A DNA stretch of 55,105 nucleotides from positions 1-55,105 of the forward strand of contig JAFDYI010000021.1 of assembly GCA_018267475.1 (NCBI GenBank). The letters are read 5' to 3'. Positions 25,965-34,730 of this stretch are shown in pieces. Below the pieces are notes generated by a model that was not told where the DNA came from, searched no databases, and saw only the letters and a list, made by a program, of their open reading frames with translations. The DNA comes from Bacteroidota bacterium. GTDB taxonomy: Bacteria; Bacteroidota; Bacteroidia; B-17B0; Aurantibacillaceae. The translations under genes were made by a program, and so were the position numbers. The stretch's first letter is position 1. Each line of letters starts with the position of its first letter.

Positions 25965-28900
25965 CTACTGTATTACAAACCGCAAGCTAAACCCGGCATT
26001 GGTTATTTGCGTAGGGAATGAAGTAGAAATAACGGGGTTGTTAATGGTTCTATCGTAGTAGAAACGTAGGTTGATAGTGGGGGTAAGCGCATACGATAAG
26101 GATATTTTAATGGTGGTAATGTTTTGCCCGTTGCTTACCTGGTTAAGTTGAGCAAACTTATCTGTAAACGAGTGGTCAGTGTTTTCTTTGTATATATCTA
26201 CTGCCTGGCGTAAGATAGATTGCGTCTTTCGGAGCGATAGGGTAACGGTAGCTAACAAATCGCTTTTGAGCGATTTGCCTCGTATTTTTATTTTTTTAAT
26301 TTCTAGCTGAGGTAAGGTATAGTTTACCCCTATGTTATACTCGTTGCTGTTCATCTCCATTATTTGCGGCACGTTTGATGATAAAGACATCATGCGGTCG
26401 CGTTTTATTTCAAAATTAGCTCCTAAGCCTTTCATCTTTCCTTTGTCCACCAACATCATATTTACTTTTATTAGCGGCGAAAAAGATTCGCTTATGTTTA
26501 CGGTATTGATTACATATTGTGATACAAAGTTTGATGAGGTAGTGTCTGACGTTCGGGCTCCTCCCCCTGCTGCATAGGCCTGGTTGTTGGTGTAGTTGCC
26601 ATAGCTTAGGGTAGAGTGGTAGCCGTGTGTAAGCACAATAGATTTGAACCATTTTTTTACAAAAGGAAGTTTTCCTAAACCATCAAAGGTTACATTCCAA
26701 CCCGGTAAAGGCAAGCGCGAGAATGGATTTTTGCTTACCGTTTTAGCCTTATCGCTGGTAGAGGTGTAGGCTTGCACAAAAGAGTTGATTACTACATCTT
26801 GCTGGTTTAGGTTATATCCATCGTAATATCCGTTTTCGTTGGTATGCTTTGCGTTTGAATTTAGAGAATTTAGCTCTTGCGAATACTGCCCGCGCAAAAA
26901 CAGGTATCGTTGAAAGTTAGAATTATCGTAAGAACCGTCCGTATTTGTTTGGCTAAAAGCCGTAGCAATAGAAATAACAGAAATGCTGTAATTACCGCCA
27001 AACACAGGCGAGTAATGGGTATATCCGGGGTTGTATGTGTGGTTTATGGAATCATGATAGCCAATAAAATAACTTTCGGTTTGGGCGTGCGTCATATTAC
27101 CGCTTAGTGTAATTTTTAAGCTTTTTATAGGTTCTATATTGGCATTGTAGGTAAGGGTTTGGGTTTTGGTATGTAGGTATTGGGTAGAAAAGTTCTGTCG
27201 GTGCACCAGCCAGTTGTTTGCCTCGGCATCGTGCACCACGCCCGTTCGTGGGGTTAATACTTCATTGATACCGTCGTTAAAACCGGGCATGGTTCCTTGG
27301 TTTCCTCCAAACACAAAGCCCGGGCCGGGGGCCCCTATACTACCGGCATTATTAGACATACCCAGTATGCTTGAGGTAGGCGCAAAGCCGGGTAGGGTAG
27401 TTCCTTGCGTAACGTTGTAATTGCCCTGTATTTGTTTTACCGTCATCAATACACGGGCTAGGTAGTCAAAGATTTCTAAAGGGTTGCTGTCGCTTTTTTT
27501 AGCGCTGTCTGGTTTAGTTGCTTGGTTGGGTTGCTGGGTAGTACCCGGTGGCGGCTGTCCCGGCGGGGGCTTTTTGCCTTTCGGGTTTTTGTTGTTTTTA
27601 TCGTCTTTTTTCTTTTCTTCTTTTTTAGGCTTGGGCAAGTTTTGATTCAAACGCTTTAGGTAGGGTATTTTATTGTATAGGTTCACCATGTTTAGCTGGG
27701 CGGTATAACCTTGTGTTTGCGTATTTTGAATGGTGTTTCCTACACTATCTACCGAAAAAGGCCGGCGCAACCATTGGTAGTTTCCTGCATACTTTACCGA
27801 TGCTTGCTGTATAAAATCTAAAGCCGGTATTTTATTAAGCGGCAGGGTTATATTGATGTTCGTTGTTTGTTGGTAGTTGGTATTGGTACCGCCTTTTACC
27901 AGTAAGTTTTTGGTTACTAAATTTTTCTCGGCGGAGGTTACGTTTCGGCCTGTATCATACATTTCTAATACGCGGCCAATGTTTACTGCGGTAAAATCTA
28001 TTTTGATGTTTTTAGTTAAATTCCACTTGGTAGCGTAGTTTCGGGTAAGGTTAAACGTTTTGCTGTATTGGGTTTGTGTAAGTAAGGGATCGGTGCTTGT
28101 TTCTGATGAAATATCGCGGGGCTTCATTTCTAAATAGGTTCGTATTACGGAGTTGCTAAAGTTAAATTGGGTAGGGAAGGGGGTAATGCTCATATCTTTA
28201 ATAAGAGCCAGCCAGGGGCTTTGCAGCAGTTTAGAGGGCGATTTTTTGAAAGGCTCTATAGGTTTAGCTTGTAATTGGTAGTTGTAGCTTAGCAAGCCGT
28301 TGTAGGTACGGCTTTCGCTGTGGTCGGTGGTTACATTTCGTTTAAAGATGCGTGTGTAGGCATACGTAACCGAAAAATTTTCTATATCCCAGGGGTACAT
28401 TTTGGTTTTGTTTTTCCCTCGTTGTTTGCTTACATTGGTAAAGTTATAGCCTTGTTGCAGGGTGTGGTCAATAGCTCGTTGTTTTATGAGCGTTACTTCA
28501 TTATCGTTAAAATAGTTGTTTTTGGTGTTTATTTGATTCATCAATATATCGCCATTGGTAGGGTCGTACTGGGGTACTAAGTCGGTAACCGATTGTTGGA
28601 AAAAGAAAGGCAGGTTTACATGCCAATCTTTAGGTAAAAACTTAGCTAACTGAAAGGTGCCGCTAAGGGCGTACTGCTGTGTGGTGTTTCTACTTCGGTC
28701 GGTCGGTTTCACATCTATCCCACCAAAGAAGGGCGTGGCATACTGTCCGGAAAAAGACAGTTGCCCAAAGTCAGCGAGTTTGGCGGTTACACGAGCCATT
28801 ACGGCTTGCCCTCCATGTTGGTTAAAGTCGGTAACGCGCAGCTCGTCCACCCACACTTCGGCGCTTGTAGGTCTTGGGTTCATGGGGGTAAGTGGGTTTA

Positions 28901-31900
28901 AAACGCCTATCATCACGCTGGTAATGGCTCCCATATTAGGATTACCCACTACGCCAATAATGTGCGGCGCGCCTGTTTCGGAGGTGGTGCTAACGGTGTA
29001 CGAGCCGGTAGAGATGTTTCCTCCGGAGTTGGCGTTTCTTAAAAGTTTTAAGTTTTCTACTTCTTCTAAGTTAATAATTACTTCGTTGGCAGATGGCCAT
29101 ACCTTGCTGCGGTCGGCGTCGTTGTTGTTGTCGTAGTAACCCGGTGGGGTAAGCTGCACCGGCACTTCGTACAGGTAATAGTTGTTGGTAAAGTCGCTGC
29201 CTATGCGTACAAACAAATGCACATCGCCATTGTTTAGGGGTTTATTGTCTAGCTTTTCTCCATGCACAAATAAGCGAATTTTTTTATACGAACGAAAATC
29301 GTTGGAGATGTTTTTGTAGATGGCGCGTGAGTCCCCGTCTTTTAAATTATCTACTTGCATAGAAAGCGATTGCTCGTTCATCAATACCAAGTTGGTAGTT
29401 TGCACGTTTTGCTGTTGGTTAATGCCGGGCGGAAGCACATAATCTATAGGGGTGCGTGTTCCATTTTCTTGGTAGCTTACCCCTGAGGTAATAAAGGTAG
29501 TTTGCTGACTGGTTATTAAGCCTCCGGTGGGTATAGATAAGTCTTGTTGGTAGTTACGCCAATCGTTTCGCACCAGCTCCAAACGGGCAAAGCGCATCAC
29601 TACCGGGGCGCTAAAGTTTTTTACAAACATACGCATAAAGCGAATGGAGTTATACCCTTCTATAGAGCCTATTTGGGCATCGTAGTTGGTAATCGGAATT
29701 TTAAATTGATAAAAATTGATAGTGCGTTGCACGCCGTCTGGCCCTTGTTTGGTGATAGGTACTACGTTTACAATATAGTTGTTGCCCACGTTGTTTACGT
29801 TTATATCTTGAGGCGTAACTTTTATTTTGTATTGATAGTAGCTTTCGGCTTGGTTTAAGGTGTTATCGCGGTTTATATCTTCAATATCGGGTATGGTGGT
29901 TCCTACGGTAGAGTAGCCTCCTTGGTTTTGCCCTTGGTATTGGTTGGGGGTGGGTGAGTTTCCTTCTAAGTGGTTGTATGATTTGTATCGGTATAAGGTG
30001 TTGGCAACAAAGGTGGAGGTGGTGGCCATATTGTCGTAGTCATCACCACGATAAAAATGGTAATTATCGCCCGATGGATCGGAAAAAGCAGTAGAGTTGG
30101 TAACACCCAGTCCGGTAAGGGAGGCGGTATAACCGGTAAAAAAAGTTTTTTCGTCAGCATCTTTATAGCAATCAAGCCCTACATCTTGCACCGGGCGCGA
30201 TGCGGTATTGATGTCAAATGCGTTTACTAAAGGTGGGGTAGAGGGCGAGCGTCCCCAAGCTGTTTTTTGCAGCAGGTGGCTGGTATCTGTTCCACTGGGT
30301 GGAATGCCGTTTTCGTACGACATATATCCGTCTCTTAAAATATCCTCCGAAATGTTTCCTAAGTTAAAGTACAGTTCGCCATTGGTAGGGGGTGGTTGGT
30401 GAAAGGTGTTGTATTGCGATTGACTTTGGTTGTTGTAATCTTCATTGAACGGGTCCATCATCCAAAATTGTATGTATTCGATATTGGTTGCTTGAAAATC
30501 GTTGGTGGTAAGGCTGCGCATAATACCGGCCCAACGTGTTTGGGGTTTGTTTAGCACAATGCTTCCCAATGTGTTTGATTGCGCCACATCAATACCGGCT
30601 GAAAAAGGAGTAGCTTTGGTATCAAAATTGTAAGGGCCTCTTTCTGAGGGGTAATAAGCCAAATCCAACATAGGTAAAAGTTGGGGTTGATTGTTAGGGG
30701 GTGTTTTTTTAGGGAATAAATCGTTTTCAAAAAAGGCTTCCATATAGTGGTTGCTTTGCACTACGGTAGTTACCTGAGGCGGGGTGATGCCTGATGCTTG
30801 TTGATAAAACACCGATTGATCTACGTTGTACCAAGCCAGTTTGGCTCTGTTTTTACCCCAACGTAGGCTGTCGTTGGCAAAGGCGCCGCCGGTTTCCGGA
30901 AATAAAAAGGGTTGTTGGTCGGGTATGGAGGAGAAAGCCCAAGAGGAGGCTGTGCGCAAGTCAATAGTAGAAATGCTTCCTTCAAAATCGTCAATATAAG
31001 AGGTTCCGCCATTGCTGCTTATGGCGCGTGCGTGGCCGGGTATTAGGTCGGCAGCTTCTCCGGCTACGTTTATAGAAGATTGCTCTTTGGTTTTTATTAG
31101 CGGGATACGGTTGATTAATCGGGTAAGCCAAGGAGCATTTGCGGTATAGTTTCCATCTATTCCCAACATGGTGTTTGATACGGGCTCGTCGCCAATGTTT
31201 ACTTTTTGGGTAAGGGGGCGTTCGCCGTAATGCAAAATGGTGCCACCCAAATTTAGGTTTTTACTGTATTTGTAATCAAAACGGGCACCCATCATGCTTT
31301 TTTGTTGCACATTAAATAAGGAGTTGTTTTCAGCTGTAATTTGTATGTTTTGCCCTGAGTTTAAAACGCTTTCGTTAATAATTTTTACGCGGCCCAAGTT
31401 GTAATCTACGGTGTAATCTACGTTTTCTACTAAGGCTACGCCCCCTGCGGTTACTTTTACAGAACCCTGCGGAATGTTCATGGCATTTAAAGAAAACTCA
31501 TTGCTGGTAGCCGACTGATAAGAGCCTTTTAGCTTATAACGGTCTTTATTGGGCAACTGCTGCGCCGATACTTTGGTACTATCATACAATTCCTGAAAAA
31601 TATAATTTTGAATATCCGGCCAGTGGTTGGTTTGCTCGTCGGGCGTAAAGGCCTGTAAAAGGTCTTTACCAAAAGGCTCTACGTGCGTAAAATATACGCG
31701 GCCGTTTTGTTGGTTTACCGTTACATTAGGTATAAAATCATATACTCCGTCCGGAAACAAATCTTGGTTTTGGTTGATGCGGTCTAAGCCCATTTTTTGT
31801 ATGAGCAGATGCCCGTCCATAGAGCCGTAGGGGATATAAGGAATATCTACCCCTGTTTTTATGTTATTGTAAAAAACTTGCAGTTGAAAATTGGTTTGAC

Positions 31901-33602
31901 TTAAAGAGTAAGCGCCCAAACTATACACGTTTTTCATCATCAAATCCCACATGGGTATTTGTAAGTGCACCTGCGTGCTTTTTAATAGTTTCATTACCAG
32001 CATTTGGTTGGCCGAAGGAAATTGATCAGAAAACTCTCCTACTTGATATACTTTGCCCCCTAAGGTGTATTGATACGAAACCATCAACACTTCGTCGTAG
32101 TTAAGAGCGGTATTTAATGAAATATAACCTAAGCGGTTGTTGAGGTAATAATCGCTGGCGGGGTCTAAACGGCGGGCACGGGTTAGTATTTCAAACTCGC
32201 GGCCTACATTAAAGTTGGGGCCGTTGGTGCCTTGTGGCGCAGTAAGGCTGGAAACGGCTGTGTTGTATTGTCTGTTTTTGACCAAGCCGGGTTGTGTTGG
32301 GTTTGTAGAATCTACTAATAGTTGGTATAAATTATTGATGGTGTTTCGCGGGTTTTTGGAGCCACCCGACATACTGTCTTGTATGTTGTAACTTGGATTT
32401 CCGCTGTTGGTATTTTGGCGGTATATGTGGCTGGTGTCTTCGCCTAAATCAGAAAAACCGGCTATGTTGCGGGCTTGTGTAAATTGGGCTGTTTTATTGG
32501 TTACCCACACTTCTATTTTAGTGATTTGTATAGGTGATGATACAATGGGAGGGTTGCCTACCCAGGTGCTGTAATTATCTCTAAACCATTGCCCTAAAAA
32601 GTAGTGGCGGTTGGCCTCATAGTTATCAGCTTGCACGGTATAGGTCATGGTTTGAGCGCCGTTTTGTATGTTGAGCTGGGTTTTTTTACCTCGTTGTTGT
32701 GCTGCCATGGCTATTACCGATAATTTACCAAACTGCATGGTGGCTTTTACACCAAACAAGGTTTGACTTCCTTGTATCAGCGAGCTGTTAAGAGGTAAAC
32801 TTACGTTACCGGCTTCTACTTTTTTTAATATATCATCTTCATCGCCGGCCCATTGCAGTTTTACTTGGTTTTCAAAATCAAAAGAAGCTTCGGTGTTGTA
32901 GTTCATCATCAGCTTCATTTTGGTGCCAATATTTCCAATCAAATTCATTTGAATTTTCATATTGAAATTAAAGTTGGTGATTTTGCGTTGCTTTACCGGT
33001 ATGGCCGGGTTTTGGTTTCGGTTGGTGATGGTACCAAAGTCTAGCTCGGCGCTTCCGGTAGGTCTAATGTCCACGTTATTACCTCCAAACAGTCGGTCAA
33101 ACAGTTCGCTGTTTACTTTTATCATAGGCACCAGGCGTCTTTTGGTGGGGTCGCTTTTAGAGTCGGCTTGTATGCGCGATTTCCAATAGCCTTTTACCAT
33201 CTGTCTAAAGCGGTAATCTTGGTATTCTTCCTGAGTCATATACGTAGGAGGGCGGTAATTCAGGTCGCCCATTTTTTGGGTAAAGGTATAGCTGCTATCG
33301 GCGGGGTTGTAATCGGTAGTGGTTTTTATGTTGCCCGGGCTATTGAGCTGCATGGGGTTTGTGGCGTTATATACAGGCTCTCCATATCCATTGTCTTTTA
33401 TGGGATAGTGCAAATCGCTATTGGTTACCGGAGGGGCTGCCGGAGGAGTATCGTTTGGCATTGTTTTTGTGAAGGGGTTGATAGCTTGCTTGCCTGAACG
33501 TTCGGGTAGGAGGCGTCCTGTTTTACTACCCGAAAAGGTAATAACCGAAAACAGAGCCGTTGCCGACCCTACGATTAAGGTATTTTTTAAAGCAGCGTAC
33601 AC
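25965..33602 (-). CDS. sprA: SprA, outer-membrane translocon of the type IX secretion system
   Basis: A 2545-residue giant beta-barrel protein. In well-studied relatives SprA forms the 36-strand pore through which T9SS cargo crosses the outer membrane, and it is needed for gliding. The sequence shows an N-terminal hydrophobic signal region, long strand-rich repeats, the conserved block around YIDDFEGSISTIDLRTASSWAF near residue 860, and a terminal strand ending in SLRFVIQ. A Lys/Pro/Gln-rich low-complexity linker occupies about residues 1980-2040. The start codon is GTG, 3 bp after the ruvA stop. The ruvA-sprA order is conserved in Bacteroidota. Two likely cargo proteins, with type-A and type-B signals, are in this window. 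Confidence 0.95.
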   Translation of the reverse strand: MYAALKNTLIVGSATALFSVITFSGSKTGRLLPERSGKQAINPFTKTMPNDTPPAAPPVTNSDLHYPIKDNGYGEPVYNATNPMQLNSPGNIKTTTDYNPADSSYTFTQKMGDLNYRPPTYMTQEEYQDYRFRQMVKGYWKSRIQADSKSDPTKRRLVPMIKVNSELFDRLFGGNNVDIRPTGSAELDFGTITNRNQNPAIPVKQRKITNFNFNMKIQMNLIGNIGTKMKLMMNYNTEASFDFENQVKLQWAGDEDDILKKVEAGNVSLPLNSSLIQGSQTLFGVKATMQFGKLSVIAMAAQQRGKKTQLNIQNGAQTMTYTVQADNYEANRHYFLGQWFRDNYSTWVGNPPIVSSPIQITKIEVWVTNKTAQFTQARNIAGFSDLGEDTSHIYRQNTNSGNPSYNIQDSMSGGSKNPRNTINNLYQLLVDSTNPTQPGLVKNRQYNTAVSSLTAPQGTNGPNFNVGREFEILTRARRLDPASDYYLNNRLGYISLNTALNYDEVLMVSYQYTLGGKVYQVGEFSDQFPSANQMLVMKLLKSTQVHLQIPMWDLMMKNVYSLGAYSLSQTNFQLQVFYNNIKTGVDIPYIPYGSMDGHLLIQKMGLDRINQNQDLFPDGVYDFIPNVTVNQQNGRVYFTHVEPFGKDLLQAFTPDEQTNHWPDIQNYIFQELYDSTKVSAQQLPNKDRYKLKGSYQSATSNEFSLNAMNIPQGSVKVTAGGVALVENVDYTVDYNLGRVKIINESVLNSGQNIQITAENNSLFNVQQKSMMGARFDYKYSKNLNLGGTILHYGERPLTQKVNIGDEPVSNTMLGIDGNYTANAPWLTRLINRIPLIKTKEQSSINVAGEAADLIPGHARAISSNGGTSYIDDFEGSISTIDLRTASSWAFSSIPDQQPFLFPETGGAFANDSLRWGKNRAKLAWYNVDQSVFYQQASGITPPQVTTVVQSNHYMEAFFENDLFPKKTPPNNQPQLLPMLDLAYYPSERGPYNFDTKATPFSAGIDVAQSNTLGSIVLNKPQTRWAGIMRSLTTNDFQATNIEYIQFWMMDPFNEDYNNQSQSQYNTFHQPPPTNGELYFNLGNISEDILRDGYMSYENGIPPSGTDTSHLLQKTAWGRSPSTPPLVNAFDINTASRPVQDVGLDCYKDADEKTFFTGYTASLTGLGVTNSTAFSDPSGDNYHFYRGDDYDNMATTSTFVANTLYRYKSYNHLEGNSPTPNQYQGQNQGGYSTVGTTIPDIEDINRDNTLNQAESYYQYKIKVTPQDINVNNVGNNYIVNVVPITKQGPDGVQRTINFYQFKIPITNYDAQIGSIEGYNSIRFMRMFVKNFSAPVVMRFARLELVRNDWRNYQQDLSIPTGGLITSQQTTFITSGVSYQENGTRTPIDYVLPPGINQQQNVQTTNLVLMNEQSLSMQVDNLKDGDSRAIYKNISNDFRSYKKIRLFVHGEKLDNKPLNNGDVHLFVRIGSDFTNNYYLYEVPVQLTPPGYYDNNNDADRSKVWPSANEVIINLEEVENLKLLRNANSGGNISTGSYTVSTTSETGAPHIIGVVGNPNMGAITSVMIGVLNPLTPMNPRPTSAEVWVDELRVTDFNQHGGQAVMARVTAKLADFGQLSFSGQYATPFFGGIDVKPTDRSRNTTQQYALSGTFQLAKFLPKDWHVNLPFFFQQSVTDLVPQYDPTNGDILMNQINTKNNYFNDNEVTLIKQRAIDHTLQQGYNFTNVSKQRGKNKTKMYPWDIENFSVTYAYTRIFKRNVTTDHSESRTYNGLLSYNYQLQAKPIEPFKKSPSKLLQSPWLALIKDMSITPFPTQFNFSNSVIRTYLEMKPRDISSETSTDPLLTQTQYSKTFNLTRNYATKWNLTKNIKIDFTAVNIGRVLEMYDTGRNVTSAEKNLVTKNLLVKGGTNTNYQQTTNINITLPLNKIPALDFIQQASVKYAGNYQWLRRPFSVDSVGNTIQNTQTQGYTAQLNMVNLYNKIPYLKRLNQNLPKPKKEEKKKDDKNNKNPKGKKPPPGQPPPGTTQQPNQATKPDSAKKSDSNPLEIFDYLARVLMTVKQIQGNYNVTQGTTLPGFAPTSSILGMSNNAGSIGAPGPGFVFGGNQGTMPGFNDGINEVLTPRTGVVHDAEANNWLVHRQNFSTQYLHTKTQTLTYNANIEPIKSLKITLSGNMTHAQTESYFIGYHDSINHTYNPGYTHYSPVFGGNYSISVISIATAFSQTNTDGSYDNSNFQRYLFLRGQYSQELNSLNSNAKHTNENGYYDGYNLNQQDVVINSFVQAYTSTSDKAKTVSKNPFSRLPLPGWNVTFDGLGKLPFVKKWFKSIVLTHGYHSTLSYGNYTNNQAYAAGGGARTSDTTSSNFVSQYVINTVNISESFSPLIKVNMMLVDKGKMKGLGANFEIKRDRMMSLSSNVPQIMEMNSNEYNIGVNYTLPQLEIKKIKIRGKSLKSDLLATVTLSLRKTQSILRQAVDIYKENTDHSFTDKFAQLNQVSNGQNITTIKISLSYALTPTINLRFYYDRTINNPVISTSFPTQITNAGFSLRFVIQ

Positions 33603-33605
33603 GCT

Positions 33606-34199
33606 TTACAAATTCTTTAGTGCGGCTTTTATGAGTACTTCCACGTTTTCGGTAGCTATACCCTGTTGTTTGGTCGCTTTTTCTACTGCTTTTTCGGCAG
33701 CGTTGCGAGCAAAACCCAATGCCACAAGAGCAAGTAACGCTTCTTCTTTGTTTTTATTGTATGTGGGGGCCAAAATTTGTGAAATACCGCCCTCGTGCTT
33801 ACCCAGCTTGCCTTTTAGGTCCACCACAATGCGTTGGGCGGTTTTTTCGCCAATGCCTTTTATACTTTTTAGCAGGGCTACGTTGGCGGTGTTTACGGCT
33901 CCGGCTATCTCAGCTGCCGATAGGGAGGAGAGCATGAGCATGGCGCTGGCACCTCCTACTCCCGATACGGATATTACTTTGCGAAAAATATCGCGCTCAT
34001 CGGCATCAAAAAAACCGTAGTAGCGTGGGTTGTCATCGCGCACAAAAACCTGTTCTACAAATAGTTTGCACTCGGTTATATCGTTTAGTTTGGTGTAGGT
34101 GTTTAGCGAAATCAGCAGCGCGTAACCCACGTTGCCGGCTTCAAGCACGGCGTAAGTAGGACTTTTTTCGCTTATTTTTCCTTTTATGTAATCAATCAT
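33606..34199 (-). CDS. ruvA: Holliday junction branch migration protein RuvA
   Basis: A 197-residue DNA-binding subunit of the RuvAB branch-migration complex. The N-terminal OB domain (MIDYIKGKISEKSPTYAVLEAGNVGY) is followed by tandem helix-hairpin-helix motifs (FRKVISVSGVGGASAMLML and LKSIKGIGEKTAQRIVVDLKGKL) and the small C-terminal RuvB-contact domain (EALLALVALGFARNAAEKAV). It is the first gene of the ruvA-sprA transcript, with a TATCTTTG box 17 nt upstream. Confidence 0.96.
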   Translation of the reverse strand: MIDYIKGKISEKSPTYAVLEAGNVGYALLISLNTYTKLNDITECKLFVEQVFVRDDNPRYYGFFDADERDIFRKVISVSGVGGASAMLMLSSLSAAEIAGAVNTANVALLKSIKGIGEKTAQRIVVDLKGKLGKHEGGISQILAPTYNKNKEEALLALVALGFARNAAEKAVEKATKQQGIATENVEVLIKAALKNL

Positions 34200-34216
34200 T
34201 TTTTTAGGTAGGGGTG

Positions 34217-34224
34217 CAAAGATA
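34217..34224 (-). promoter_or_regulatory. -7 box TATCTTTG of ruvA-sprA
   Basis: An exact TAnnTTTG match on the minus strand, 17 nt before the ruvA ATG at 34199. Confidence 0.55.
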
Positions 34225-34330
34225 AAATTTTTAAGATTTTTTAGACCTTTGGAGTTATTTTTATTTTAGCCTAAAAAAACAATCAAAAATGCTATTTAGT
34301 TTGGGTTTTTATTAAAATGGCCGGTAGCTA

Positions 34331-34374
34331 AAAAAAATACCACGCCGACATGAAAAAGGCGTGGTATTTTTTTT
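34331..34374. terminator. Strong terminator after the THX-like gene
   Basis: Left arm AAAAAAATACCACGCC (34331-34346) pairs with right arm GGCGTGGTATTTTTTT (34358-34373) around an 11-base loop. Both orientations end in a T run. It lies downstream of the minus-strand THX-like gene and upstream of ruvA, and separates the two transcripts. Confidence 0.88.
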
Positions 34375-34450
34375 GAAAGGTTTTTTAGCCTTATACCAAC
34401 AAAGTCAAATAAGGTGAGTTATTTGAGAAGGGTATTATTTGGCCGCTTTT

Positions 34451-34579
34451 TTAGCTGTTTTTTTTTACTGCTTTTTTAGCTGTGGCCTTTTTAGCGGTTT
34501 TCTTTTTGCGCGGGCGCAAAACGCCATGTGAACCGATGTGAATTTTGCCGCGTTTGGAACGTTGATCTCCTTTTCCCAT
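34451..34579 (-). CDS. Small basic ribosomal protein, THX-like
   Basis: A 42-residue, extremely basic protein. The start MGKGDQRSKRGKIHIGSHG matches the small-subunit THX (bTHX) family of Bacteroidota; a Lys/Ala-rich tail follows. The ATG is at 34579. In the sequence as given, a run of nine A residues on the coding strand (34457-34465) makes the frame end as KKNS at 34451. With eight A residues it would continue as KKTAKKAAK to a stop at 34435-34437, which fits the preceding TAKKATAKK pattern better. So there is either a one-base sequencing error, a true frameshift, or slippage at the run. Confidence 0.8.
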   Translation of the reverse strand: MGKGDQRSKRGKIHIGSHGVLRPRKKKTAKKATAKKAVKKNS

Positions 34580-34730
34580 AAATTTTATTTTTGTTTATGG
34601 CAGTAAAAATACTTAATTTTTTGTAATTAGGTTGAATTTGTGTTTTTTTTGTGTTGCGGCTTTTAGTTTGTCTGTGCTACGAGATGTATTTTTTTTATAA
34701 AATGCTAGCGAAATAAGGGTAAACAAAAAA

